From: Candidatus Methanophagaceae archaeon
GTDB lineage: Archaea; Halobacteriota; Syntropharchaeia; Alkanophagales; Methanospirareceae
NCBI GenBank assembly: GCA_013374505.1
Contig: QENJ01000286.1
Span: forward strand, 1-5,908
Length of the DNA: 5,908 nt
Direction of reading: 5' to 3'
Translations under genes and position numbers: made by a program
Part shown: positions 1-5,908 of the stretch, in pieces
Position numbering within the stretch: the stretch's first letter is position 1
Layout: each line of letters begins with the position of its first letter
Notes under the pieces: generated by a model
Seen by the model: only the letters and a program-made list of their open reading frames with translations
Databases searched by the model: none
What the model was told of the DNA's origin: nothing

Positions 1-576
1 TCTCATTGCACCTAAGTTGTTAGCCGCGATTTGAGCTCGTATATCGCCTGCTCGCTCCATGGGTGTGCGAGTATTTGCTTTTATTATTTCGAATAGGTCT
101 GCGTTCTCCTTGCCTCTGGTTAAAAGCTTGCAGGGTGGGATAATAAGACCTTCCTGGAAGATGTCGGTGCTGTTGCCCGGCATTGAGCCAGGGGTCATGC
201 CGCCGACGTCTGCGTGATGGGCTCGGTTCACGGCGTAACCTACTAACTCAGCGTCATAAAAAATCGGTTTTATTAGTGTGATGTCGGGTAGGTGTGAGCC
301 GCCGTGATAGGGGTCGTTTACTACTATTTGGTCGCCTTCTTTCAAGTCATCGAACTTCCGCAAGGCAAAATCTACGGTTAGTGGCATTGCGCCCAGATGC
401 ACGGGGATGTGTTCTGCCTGTGCCAGCATCCGGCCTTCGGCGTCAAAGATGGCGCATGAAGCGTCCAGCCGCTCTTTTATGTTCGGCGAGTATGCTGTTC
501 GTTTTAAGGCTGCGCCCATCTCTTCGGGTATTGCGGTAAATGCGTTCTTCAAGATTTCTAGAGTTATGGGGTTCAT
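1..576 (-). CDS. hyuB: Hydantoinase B / N-methylhydantoinase B (HyuB) subunit, N-terminal part
   Basis: This is the first 192 codons of a HyuB-family protein; full-length members are usually well over 500 residues, so the rest lies beyond base 1. HyuB pairs with HyuA in ATP-dependent hydantoinases, 5-oxoprolinases and acetone-carboxylase-like enzymes, which are cytoplasmic. Family motifs are plain: an opening MNPITLEILKNAF, then RLDASCAIFDAEGRMLAQAEH (residues about 36-56), NDPYHGGSHLPDI at 87-99 and NRAHHADVGGMTPGSMPGN at 117-135. The His- and Asp-rich blocks fit a metal-binding active site. The start is the ATG at 576, with an in-frame TAA 18 nt upstream and a purine-rich AGGCAAGG ahead of it. 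Isoleucine is mostly ATA (8 of 17). The gene upstream is the NACHT gene, not hyuA, so the partner must lie downstream or elsewhere. The exact substrate cannot be told. Family assignment is secure. Confidence 0.95.
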   Translation of the reverse strand, partial: MNPITLEILKNAFTAIPEEMGAALKRTAYSPNIKERLDASCAIFDAEGRMLAQAEHIPVHLGAMPLTVDFALRKFDDLKEGDQIVVNDPYHGGSHLPDITLIKPIFYDAELVGYAVNRAHHADVGGMTPGSMPGNSTDIFQEGLIIPPCKLLTRGKENADLFEIIKANTRTPMERAGDIRAQIAANNLGAMR

Positions 577-683
577 GGTATTTGACCTTGCCTGTTAAGG
601 GGCATATTCTTTCCCTAAAACGATGCCATCACGACATTCCACGTGAATTAAAAGTCATCTGCTTAACGCTTGATGAGTGCATT
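577..683 (-). other. Intergenic gap with a short orphan reading frame before hyuB
   Basis: This 107-nt gap separates the NACHT stop codon from the hyuB start. In the same phase as hyuB it holds a short open stretch (654-598, stop TAA at 597-595) ending in VECRDGIVLGKEYAP. The only possible start in it is a GTG at 642, and no ribosome binding site is visible. It could be the tail of a gene cut when the NACHT gene arrived, or chance. I see no clear promoter and no stem-loop terminator for the NACHT gene. A promoter for hyuB would be expected here if hyuB is transcribed on its own. Confidence 0.4.
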
Positions 684-3600
684 TTACTCTTTCGGCGGTG
701 CAACAAATGAAACTTGACCACTTAGCCATTGTGCAACGAATTCTAGCGATTTCTGAGCAGGATTAAAACTGGCAAGGTCTTGTAACACCTTCTCACGGTC
801 AGCTCTGCGCATGCGGACCTCAATGACATCAGCTATTACTTTAGTAACCGGGCTTTCTGTTTTTCTTAGCTTACTAACCAATTCCTCTTGGTTTTCTACC
901 ACTTCCGCAACTGCCGCCCATAGACACCACAATCCAATGACAGTGTCTCCTATTATAGGGACCTCCATTAAAAGCTCCTCTTCTCTTCTAGGTGGCTTTG
1001 CCGGCGGGGAGTCAAATATGAGGGGCATATGCATCACAAAAGACTTTGATATCGCTGCATAAGAAAAACAGGGCATTTCTCTGCATAGCAAAAGCTGACC
1101 AATTGCTGCCGCCTCCTTTGACTTGTTTTCTATCTGATTAGCTGTTTGCAGTTCTGACGGGATACCTCGCATAGTTCCTAAACGTACTACATTAAATGCA
1201 ATCGGCGCCCTCCTTAAGCCTGTAAAGGCAATATGCGGTTGGTCTAAAAATAGATGATCAGGTGTATACCACTGAAAGAGCTTATCAAAAGGTCTGTCAT
1301 GTCGTTGGAACCAATGCATAAACGCCAGAAAATTGTTGTGGGCAAGAGTTTCAAGCCTTGCATCCACCCGCTCAAATATCTTTTTCCCAACTCCATCCCA
1401 GTAGCTCTTGAGTTCGCCCTCAGGAATACCTCCACGACCTATTGATAAAAGAGGGATACGCAATGATAGGCCCAAATCGATGGCACGAAGAGCATCTTCA
1501 TCGTCTCCATGCTCCACCACACTAACAATCTCATTTTGAAGAGAATCCTCAATTGTTGGACGGCACTCGGGAGCCGCACAAAGCAGTGCACCGATCAGCT
1601 CTTTGGGGTCCTTGTAATCACGCTGATGAGGTCTCTGAGCACGGCGACCGCGCCCAGTTGGATAAGCACCCTCAATCACACACATGACTGAAGCTTTTGT
1701 GAGATTACGAATGGTTTTTGGTGAAGGATAGATGAATTGAAGACAGCGAGCACCGAAAGTGAGATATTGCCAGCGTGCTCTCTCTTCTCTCTGGGCATCC
1801 AGAAGCAACAGCGTCAGTATGTCATCAGATGCACCTTCGACCTGCTCATGGAGCATTTGAAAGGCAAGCTGAGCTACTATATCCCAGGCACGTTGCGCAA
1901 TTTCCGGCGCGAGCAAGTTCCAGAGTTTCGTAGCGTTGTTGTTGTTGCGAACGATGTGAGCGGCTGTGAAATATTCAAGAAATGTTTTATGCGTAAATTT
2001 GTAAAGTAGTGTGCCTTGAGGTGTTGATCCCGCATCAGTGAAAACCCATGCCCGCCCGCGGCAAAATTCGATGAACTCCTTTGAAGCCCTCTCTGCTTCC
2101 TCTTCGATCTCGAAACGACGAGGGCAGAGGAACCGTGAAGCCTCCTTGACAATGGCATCCTCTGCCACACCGCTTTGAAGGGATTCATCAGAATAAAACC
2201 AGTGAGCTAAATAGCCCAGTAATACCTTAGGCTCTGAAATAGGTAGTTGAACCCAGATACCGCGACTTGGATCCCAGCGCTCGAAAAGCATTTCTGAGCA
2301 TTTCTTGTACACCTCTGGACGGTTGCGAGGGATAAACCCCGCTCCCCTATACAGATTACACATCAAGGCAAGCATCAAGGGGTTTGAGCGTAAATCTGAA
2401 ACGATGCGGCTCTCCACGAGAAAAGCCTCAGCACGGCGCTTACGTTCATCAGGAATAAGGCTGGTGTCATTATTGAACCACTTATTAACATACTCAGATA
2501 CTTGCTTATCGGTGAATGATGCCAGATGGAATGTTTCGAAATTATCAGGGTTAAGCGGAGCCTGCTCATATCCCACAACACGGGATGTCACAAGGACAGG
2601 CACAGAAGGGAATAAATTGCAGAATAGCTCGATGTCCTTGCTAATCTCGCGGCGGTAACTGGGCTCAAGGAGTTCATCAAGGCCATCAAAAATGACAAGA
2701 AGATGCCCGTTGTGAAGCAAATATTCAAATGCCCCAGATGGTGCCTCCTGCGGTAACTGATACTTCGAGGCAACTTCACTTTCTATGAACTGGATAACGG
2801 AACTCCCATCTTTCTTCTTTTTAGCCGAATACTCGCGCAGAATGACGAGAACCGGTGTCAGAAGGCGGTCACCAATGAGTCGTCTTTCATAGCTTTTGTT
2901 TAGATCGTGGCAGATTTTCTGTGCCAAAGTGGATTTGCCCCCTCCAGGATCACCAAGAAGTACAGAACGATAGAGCCGTGCGAGAAAGTCTTCCAAAGAA
3001 ATCATCTCGCGCTCCTGGCTCTCCTCCTTTTGAGGATAAATAAAGTTGGGAGAAACAAAGACATCATCTATGTCTACTGTTGGTGCCCTGTCAAAGTGTG
3101 GTATAGTTATTTGATCATGTCGGATACCCACCTGACAGCGGTACTGGTTTTCGAAATCCTCTATTGTTTTTATGTCTGAGTAAGAACCCGCTGTGAGAAA
3201 GCGTAGATTGTGCTTTATTGCACGAAGTTCATCAAGAAGAACTCTATGTCGTGCGATAGATTTTGCTTCATGAGCTGATAGAATACCCTGGTTAATAGCA
3301 ATATCGAATGCCTTAAGACAGCCAACAGAAATGACTTGGAAGAGTTCCGTGGCTATCTGCTTAACCTCTTGTACCCCAACACCTAAATGGTTGGCAAAGC
3401 AAATTTGGAACTCTTCTCGAAGCTGCTTTATAGATTTCTGTCGCCTTCCCTCCACCATATAATCACTGTATATTTGTCGAACGATACTTTCTGCTGCCGG
3501 GGAGTTCAGAAAGGATTGTACTTTCGAACTCAGCGATTCATTTGAAGAAAAGGGTTCAGTTTTAGCTATATTTGCTAAGACCTCTTGGATATCCAAAATT

Positions 3601-3749
3601 AAAGCAGTATCCTTTTCAAGAGCTTTCCGAATATCACTCTTGTACTTGATAGTCTTTCCGACTTTCTGTAAACCGTAGCTTATCAAAGTGGTTAAACCAT
3701 TAACGATAAGCCCTGTTACTATTCCAATTTCAATCGCAGGTAGTGCCAT
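684..3749 (-). CDS. NACHT-domain STAND NTPase, probable immune sensor
   Basis: This is a 1021-residue STAND-class ATPase. Residues 1-30 form a hydrophobic, glycine-spaced helix (GxxxG at 9-13), followed by a mostly helical N-terminal region to about 240. The NACHT core follows: Walker A GDPGGGKST at 266-274; Walker B LLVIFDGLDEL at 350-360 with D355, D358 and E359; sensor-1-like VLVTSR ending at R390; and NPLML at 456-460. The winged-helix end carries YKFTHKTFLEYFTAA at 583-597, typical of NACHT proteins. The remaining 400 or so residues have no repeat or enzyme motif I recognise and may be the sensing part. Proteins of this layout in prokaryotes include anti-phage sensors that oligomerise on ligand binding; that role here is inferred. 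The ATG at 3749 has AAGGGAA just upstream, and a stronger GGGGTGATG lies about 20 nt upstream. All ATPase motifs are intact. The NACHT assignment is secure; the defence role is moderate. Confidence 0.9.
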   Translation of the reverse strand: MALPAIEIGIVTGLIVNGLTTLISYGLQKVGKTIKYKSDIRKALEKDTALILDIQEVLANIAKTEPFSSNESLSSKVQSFLNSPAAESIVRQIYSDYMVEGRRQKSIKQLREEFQICFANHLGVGVQEVKQIATELFQVISVGCLKAFDIAINQGILSAHEAKSIARHRVLLDELRAIKHNLRFLTAGSYSDIKTIEDFENQYRCQVGIRHDQITIPHFDRAPTVDIDDVFVSPNFIYPQKEESQEREMISLEDFLARLYRSVLLGDPGGGKSTLAQKICHDLNKSYERRLIGDRLLTPVLVILREYSAKKKKDGSSVIQFIESEVASKYQLPQEAPSGAFEYLLHNGHLLVIFDGLDELLEPSYRREISKDIELFCNLFPSVPVLVTSRVVGYEQAPLNPDNFETFHLASFTDKQVSEYVNKWFNNDTSLIPDERKRRAEAFLVESRIVSDLRSNPLMLALMCNLYRGAGFIPRNRPEVYKKCSEMLFERWDPSRGIWVQLPISEPKVLLGYLAHWFYSDESLQSGVAEDAIVKEASRFLCPRRFEIEEEAERASKEFIEFCRGRAWVFTDAGSTPQGTLLYKFTHKTFLEYFTAAHIVRNNNNATKLWNLLAPEIAQRAWDIVAQLAFQMLHEQVEGASDDILTLLLLDAQREERARWQYLTFGARCLQFIYPSPKTIRNLTKASVMCVIEGAYPTGRGRRAQRPHQRDYKDPKELIGALLCAAPECRPTIEDSLQNEIVSVVEHGDDEDALRAIDLGLSLRIPLLSIGRGGIPEGELKSYWDGVGKKIFERVDARLETLAHNNFLAFMHWFQRHDRPFDKLFQWYTPDHLFLDQPHIAFTGLRRAPIAFNVVRLGTMRGIPSELQTANQIENKSKEAAAIGQLLLCREMPCFSYAAISKSFVMHMPLIFDSPPAKPPRREEELLMEVPIIGDTVIGLWCLWAAVAEVVENQEELVSKLRKTESPVTKVIADVIEVRMRRADREKVLQDLASFNPAQKSLEFVAQWLSGQVSFVAPPKE

Positions 3750-3777
3750 TTTCCCTTCTAATTCTTTTACATCACCC

Positions 3778-3840
3778 CTATATTCTTTTCCTCACTGGAA
3801 ACTGGTATTCGCTGACCAGTTCTTCTTCGGACGTTGTATG
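3778..3840 (-). repeat. Diverged direct repeat, copy A
   Basis: This 63-nt segment pairs with copy B at 5362-5424 in the same orientation, with 46 of 63 bases identical by hand alignment without gaps. The best conserved stretches encode EEELV and QFPV. The two copies flank the 468-residue gene, each ending just upstream of a larger gene. The divergence implies an old duplication or two related genes, not a recent insertion. Confidence 0.7.
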
Positions 3841-3855
3841 CAAGTCACCGTTCAT
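3778..3855 (-). pseudogene. Short reading frame (25 codons), diverged copy of the small upstream gene's C-terminus
   Basis: An ATG-to-TAG frame encodes a 25-residue peptide containing HTTSEEELVSEYQFPV. It ends 28 nt before the NACHT start. Its last 20 residues match the end of the other small frame (5362-5505) at 12 positions, and the two DNA segments agree at 46 of 63 bases, with several synonymous differences (ACA/ACG, GAA/GAG, CTG/TTG, CCA/CCG, TAG/TAA). That pattern implies descent from a translated sequence. The frame is open back to 3888 but has no earlier ATG, GTG or TTG start and no convincing ribosome binding site, and its ATG overlaps the TATA-like element. I therefore read it as the remaining tail of a truncated gene. 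A translated leader peptide for the NACHT gene is the alternative. Function unknown. Confidence 0.5.
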
Positions 3856-3883
3856 TTTTATATCGCCATCTAAATTTAGATGG
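3855..3883 (-). promoter_or_regulatory. 18-bp perfect palindrome beside a TATA-like box, candidate operator and promoter of the NACHT gene
   Basis: CCATCTAAATTTAGATGG at 3866-3883 is its own reverse complement over all 18 bases. Three bases further along the minus strand is TATAAAAA (3862-3855), a good archaeal TATA-box match. A start site about 25 nt downstream would fall near 3830 and give a leader of about 80 nt before the NACHT ATG at 3749. A regulator bound to the palindrome could block TBP/TFB loading. The palindrome is seen directly; promoter and operator roles are inferred. It might instead form a weak, AT-rich hairpin in RNA. Confidence 0.5.
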
Positions 3884-3894
3884 TTCCCTCACTT

Positions 3895-3900
3895 AAAAAA
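3895..3900 (-). terminator. T-run downstream of the 468-residue gene, possible archaeal-type terminator
   Basis: Six T in a row on the minus strand lie about 53 nt past the stop codon of the upstream gene, followed by AAGTGAGG. There is no GC-rich stem before them. Archaeal transcription can end at short T-runs without a stem, and the position between a stop codon and a TATA-like box fits that. The run is short, so confidence is low. Confidence 0.25.
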
Positions 3901-3952
3901 CTTTTTGATTCTCCCCGCTTGCGTCTCTTTTCCTGATAGCGACTATCTTGCT

Positions 3953-5359
3953 TCACAGTTCTCTCACCTCATCAAGAAATGCAGGTCGCTTTTTAAATTC
4001 TGTTTTTAAATCGGAAAACCGCTTTTCCCACCTTGAATCGTCTTTTAACATATTAATATAGATGTGTTTGACCTTAGCCAAATATCCTGCAGCAATACGA
4101 TACGTTTTTCTATTTCCTCTCGGGATGTTCCTATAAGCGTTTTGCCAGTAATACTCTATTATCTTTTCCGGAAAATCCACTTCCAGCTTAGCTGCGAATT
4201 CATCAAACTTATTTTTCATTCCCCATTGATACTCAGGCGGATTTAAAATTGTATGCAGGACTGCCTCTTTCATGTTTTTGTCTAAGCAGATTCGTAGATA
4301 GTCACAGATGTCTTTTTCTTTAATCTCGTTGAATATTTTGGGCTCAACCTGTTTCCAGTCTGCATCCCTCAAGAACGCCTTCAGTTTAGTGTATTCTGCA
4401 TAGTAGTTCCCATATCGCATGAGTTTATATGCTTTTAGCTGAGCCTCTTTTGCCTTTTCGTAATTACCTTCTGTTTTATAATACTCAAATAGTCGGTCCA
4501 GCATGACCTTCTCTTCGCTCTTCCGGGTCAACGTAACCCGGACAATTCGTTCTATATTGGCGGTGTCCCTTTCTTCAGCAAAATGCTCGAACAAAAATTG
4601 AAACAGTTCTGTAAGCCTGCCTTCACCTTTTAATATCCCTTCTTCTGCGGTTTCCAAACCCTTTTGCAAATCGCCCTTATTAACGTAGAACTCCACCAAA
4701 TCCCAGTAATCCATACCGTAATGGAGATTTTCCATACGCATATCTAAATATGCTGTTTCATTGCACAGATAGTTCTTCTGGATACGCATAATCAACTTTC
4801 TCCGCCAATCCGAAGGACGTTTTGCCAGTTTTGCCACTAAATATTCCCATTCTTCTTTCGTCTCGCACATCGCGAAAAAAATGTTCTTCAAAGCATCATC
4901 AAAACCGGAATTCTCCTTATCATACTCCACAAAGGCACAATCAAAAAATTCGAGTTTCGCATCCGAGGATATAATACCTGCTTCAATCAATTCGGAAATT
5001 TCATTCAGCCAGTGATAAGCTTCCGCCTCTTCATCTTCAGGTCCGCCGCCATATTCATTGAATTCCGAGATTATATATTCGGCTTTTTCCCAGTATTTCA
5101 TCAATAACTCATCATTTAGAGTCACTACTTCTTCTACAAAGCTTGAAGCCTCCGCTTTCTCTTTAAACCATTCCAAAACCAATCTATGGACTTCCGGGTT
5201 TTTTCTTATTAGATTTTGCACTAACTTGTATAAGTTCTCGACATCAAGAGATTTCAATTCGTCATCTAAGCTAAAACCCCTACTATTCTCTTCTCCTTGT
5301 TCGCTATGTGATGACATCATGCCACTTCCATCAATTCTTTCTGAACCATTTTGCATCAC
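3953..5359 (-). CDS. Alpha-helical repeat protein resembling the C-terminal part of SWIM zinc-finger proteins, without the zinc finger
   Basis: This 468-residue soluble protein is charged and almost wholly helical, with no signal peptide or membrane segment. Two TPR-like helix pairs are visible at about 218-260 (YWDLVEFYVNKGDLQKGLETA) and 286-314 (LFEYYKTEGNYEKAKEAQLKA). The block NRKTYRIAAGYLAKVKHIY at 416-434, then a W-rich end with RPAFLDEV, resembles the tail of SWIM zinc-finger proteins. The opening at 30-67 resembles the segment after the SWIM finger in that family. The CxCxnCxH finger itself is absent. This likeness is from memory and needs a profile search. The start is uncertain: GTG at 5359, ATG at 5356, or ATG at 5320 or 5317, all before the conserved part; GTG lies 2 nt after the preceding small frame's stop, suggesting translational coupling. 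The role is probably a protein-interaction scaffold; partner unknown. Confidence 0.5.
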   Translation of the reverse strand: MMQNGSERIDGSGMMSSHSEQGEENSRGFSLDDELKSLDVENLYKLVQNLIRKNPEVHRLVLEWFKEKAEASSFVEEVVTLNDELLMKYWEKAEYIISEFNEYGGGPEDEEAEAYHWLNEISELIEAGIISSDAKLEFFDCAFVEYDKENSGFDDALKNIFFAMCETKEEWEYLVAKLAKRPSDWRRKLIMRIQKNYLCNETAYLDMRMENLHYGMDYWDLVEFYVNKGDLQKGLETAEEGILKGEGRLTELFQFLFEHFAEERDTANIERIVRVTLTRKSEEKVMLDRLFEYYKTEGNYEKAKEAQLKAYKLMRYGNYYAEYTKLKAFLRDADWKQVEPKIFNEIKEKDICDYLRICLDKNMKEAVLHTILNPPEYQWGMKNKFDEFAAKLEVDFPEKIIEYYWQNAYRNIPRGNRKTYRIAAGYLAKVKHIYINMLKDDSRWEKRFSDLKTEFKKRPAFLDEVREL

Positions 5360-5361
5360 GC

Positions 5362-5424
5362 TTATCTTTTTTCACTCACCGGAAACTGACATTCCCTGAC
5401 CAACTCTTCTTCTAGTGCCGTATG
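5362..5424 (-). repeat. Diverged direct repeat, copy B
   Basis: This is the partner of copy A at 3778-3840, in the same orientation with centres about 1.58 kb apart. It encodes HTALEEELVRECQFPV and ends with the TAA at 5364-5362, just before the start of the 468-residue gene. Unlike copy A it contains GGTGAG (5380-5375), which could act as a distant ribosome binding site for the next gene. Confidence 0.7.
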
Positions 5425-5591
5425 TGAGTCGTTATGGCATACTGTTACAGGATGACCCACAATCACATAACCGTTCTCTTCGATGCTTTTTAGCTCTTTC
5501 CACATTGAACGGTTAAGCGTTCATGTTTCATCATATAGATACAGTCATATAAGGACAACTCATATTGGTTGTAATCGAAAAAAACAACCAT
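5362..5591 (-). pseudogene. Small gene of unknown function, probably interrupted by a -1 frameshift
   Basis: Two overlapping short frames look like parts of one gene. The first starts at ATG 5591 after a good AGAGGGG site and runs 33 codons (FFDYNQYELSLYDCIYMMKH near its start) to a TAA at 5492-5490. The second is in the -1 frame, from ATG 5505 to TAA 5364-5362, 47 codons, ending EEELVRECQFPV; it has no ribosome binding site of its own. Joining them by stepping back one base at CAATG gives a smooth 75-residue protein through LTVQ-MWKELKSIEENG. The second frame is related to copy A, so it was coding. The gene may be broken, may use programmed frameshifting, may be two coupled genes, or the shift may be a sequencing error. 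I do not recognise the family. Its small size and close spacing to the next gene are all the context offers. Confidence 0.5.
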
Positions 5592-5677
5592 AACTTGATG
5601 ACCCCTCTTTCAAAAATACGAACTAATACCGATGATTCTACGATAGCAAAAGCAGGTCAAATCAGCCTATCCTAAGA
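5592..5677 (-). other. Short spacer between SEC-C gene and small gene
   Basis: These 86 nt hold the AGAGGGG ribosome binding site of the small gene (about 10 nt before its ATG) and an in-frame TGA just upstream of it that fixes the start. I see no stem-loop and no clean TATA box, so read-through from the SEC-C gene is possible. Confidence 0.5.
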
Positions 5678-5908
5678 TTACGCTTTCTTCTTCATACAAC
5701 ATCGTTTATACTTCTTACCGCTGCCACAGGGACAGGGGTCATTCCGCCATATTTTGACATTCTTGCCGGATTTTACAGATGTCACATCCTTATTTTCTTC
5801 TTCGATCAGATCCTTGAACATCCGGTAATGCCTCTTTATTCTTTCAACGTAATTCCTATCCTTCAGAACGTACTTAATTTCATTCAGTAATATGGGTGCA
5901 AGTTCGGA
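5678..5908 (-). CDS. SEC-C motif protein, C-terminal fragment
   Basis: The last 76 codons of a protein that continues beyond base 5908. The end carries a textbook SEC-C motif, NDPCPCGSGKKYKRCC (visible residues 56-71): cysteines C59, C61, C70 and C71 in CxCx8CC spacing bind one zinc ion. SEC-C was named for the SecA C-terminus, where it helps bind SecB or membranes, and it occurs as a terminal tag on many unrelated proteins. The preceding sequence (YVERIKRHYRMFKDLIEEE) is charged and helical and does not look like SecA. The body of the protein, and so its function, is out of view. It lies in line with the small gene downstream and may share its transcript. Motif assignment is secure; any function for the whole protein is not. 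Confidence 0.95.
   Translation of the reverse strand, partial: SELAPILLNEIKYVLKDRNYVERIKRHYRMFKDLIEEENKDVTSVKSGKNVKIWRNDPCPCGSGKKYKRCCMKKKA

Noticed and set aside
294..598. Plus-strand open frames opposite hyuB
   Set aside because: The minus-strand frame has clear HyuB motifs throughout; the plus-strand peptides are arginine- and serine-rich with no family likeness, as expected of antisense shadows.
884..922. Resemblance of NQEELVSKLRKTESPV in the NACHT C-terminus to the EEELV/QFPV repeat peptide
   Set aside because: Only a few common residues agree, the DNA does not align, and the stretch sits inside a long continuous protein.
811..3179. Several plus-strand and alternative minus-strand open frames within the NACHT gene
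   Set aside because: All are short and lie opposite or within a 1021-codon frame with intact ATPase motifs; none shows a recognisable domain.
3891..3959. A 25-codon frame starting at a GTG that overlaps the stop of the 468-residue gene
   Set aside because: The peptide is lysine- and arginine-rich, has no ribosome binding site or relative in the window, and runs into the palindrome; chance is the simpler explanation.
5566..5590. Inverted repeat TGGTTGT / ACAACCA with an 11-nt AT-rich loop
   Set aside because: Seven base pairs with this loop arise easily by chance, and it lies inside the first codons of the small gene, so a terminator is unlikely.

Overview
The window holds six coding segments, all read from the minus strand. 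In transcription order (high to low coordinate) they are: the C-terminal end of a SEC-C zinc-motif protein (5678-5908, cut by the window edge); a small, apparently frameshifted reading frame (5362-5591); a 468-residue alpha-helical repeat protein (3953-5359); a 25-codon reading frame related to the end of the first small one (3778-3855); a 1021-residue NACHT-type STAND NTPase (684-3749); and the N-terminal 192 codons of a hydantoinase B / N-methylhydantoinase B subunit (1-576, cut by the window edge). I see no rRNA, tRNA, CRISPR array or insertion sequence.

The organism is most likely an archaeon of the methanogen/ANME kind, but this is inference. ATA is the most used isoleucine codon in the hydantoinase fragment (8 of 17). 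A TATA-like element and a T-run lie between two genes. Large NACHT proteins, SWIM-associated helical repeat proteins and stand-alone SEC-C tails are common in those genomes as I know them. A bacterium is not excluded.

The region looks like an accessory insert lying between ordinary genes. The NACHT protein has intact Walker A, Walker B and sensor motifs and a winged-helix end. A helical N-terminal region precedes the ATPase core and a long unassigned C-terminal region follows it, the layout of STAND proteins that act as immune sensors. The 468-residue neighbour resembles the helical part of SWIM zinc-finger proteins but has no zinc finger.

The most unusual structure is a diverged repeat. A 63-nt segment encoding a peptide with EEELV and QFPV blocks ends just before the 468-residue gene and again just before the NACHT gene. 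The copies are about 73% identical and differ largely at synonymous positions, so both descend from coding sequence. Just upstream of the NACHT-side copy is a perfect 18-bp palindrome abutting a TATA-like sequence, preceded by a T-run. This suggests that the NACHT gene has its own regulated promoter rather than depending wholly on read-through. Whether the two large genes form one system cannot be decided from this window alone.
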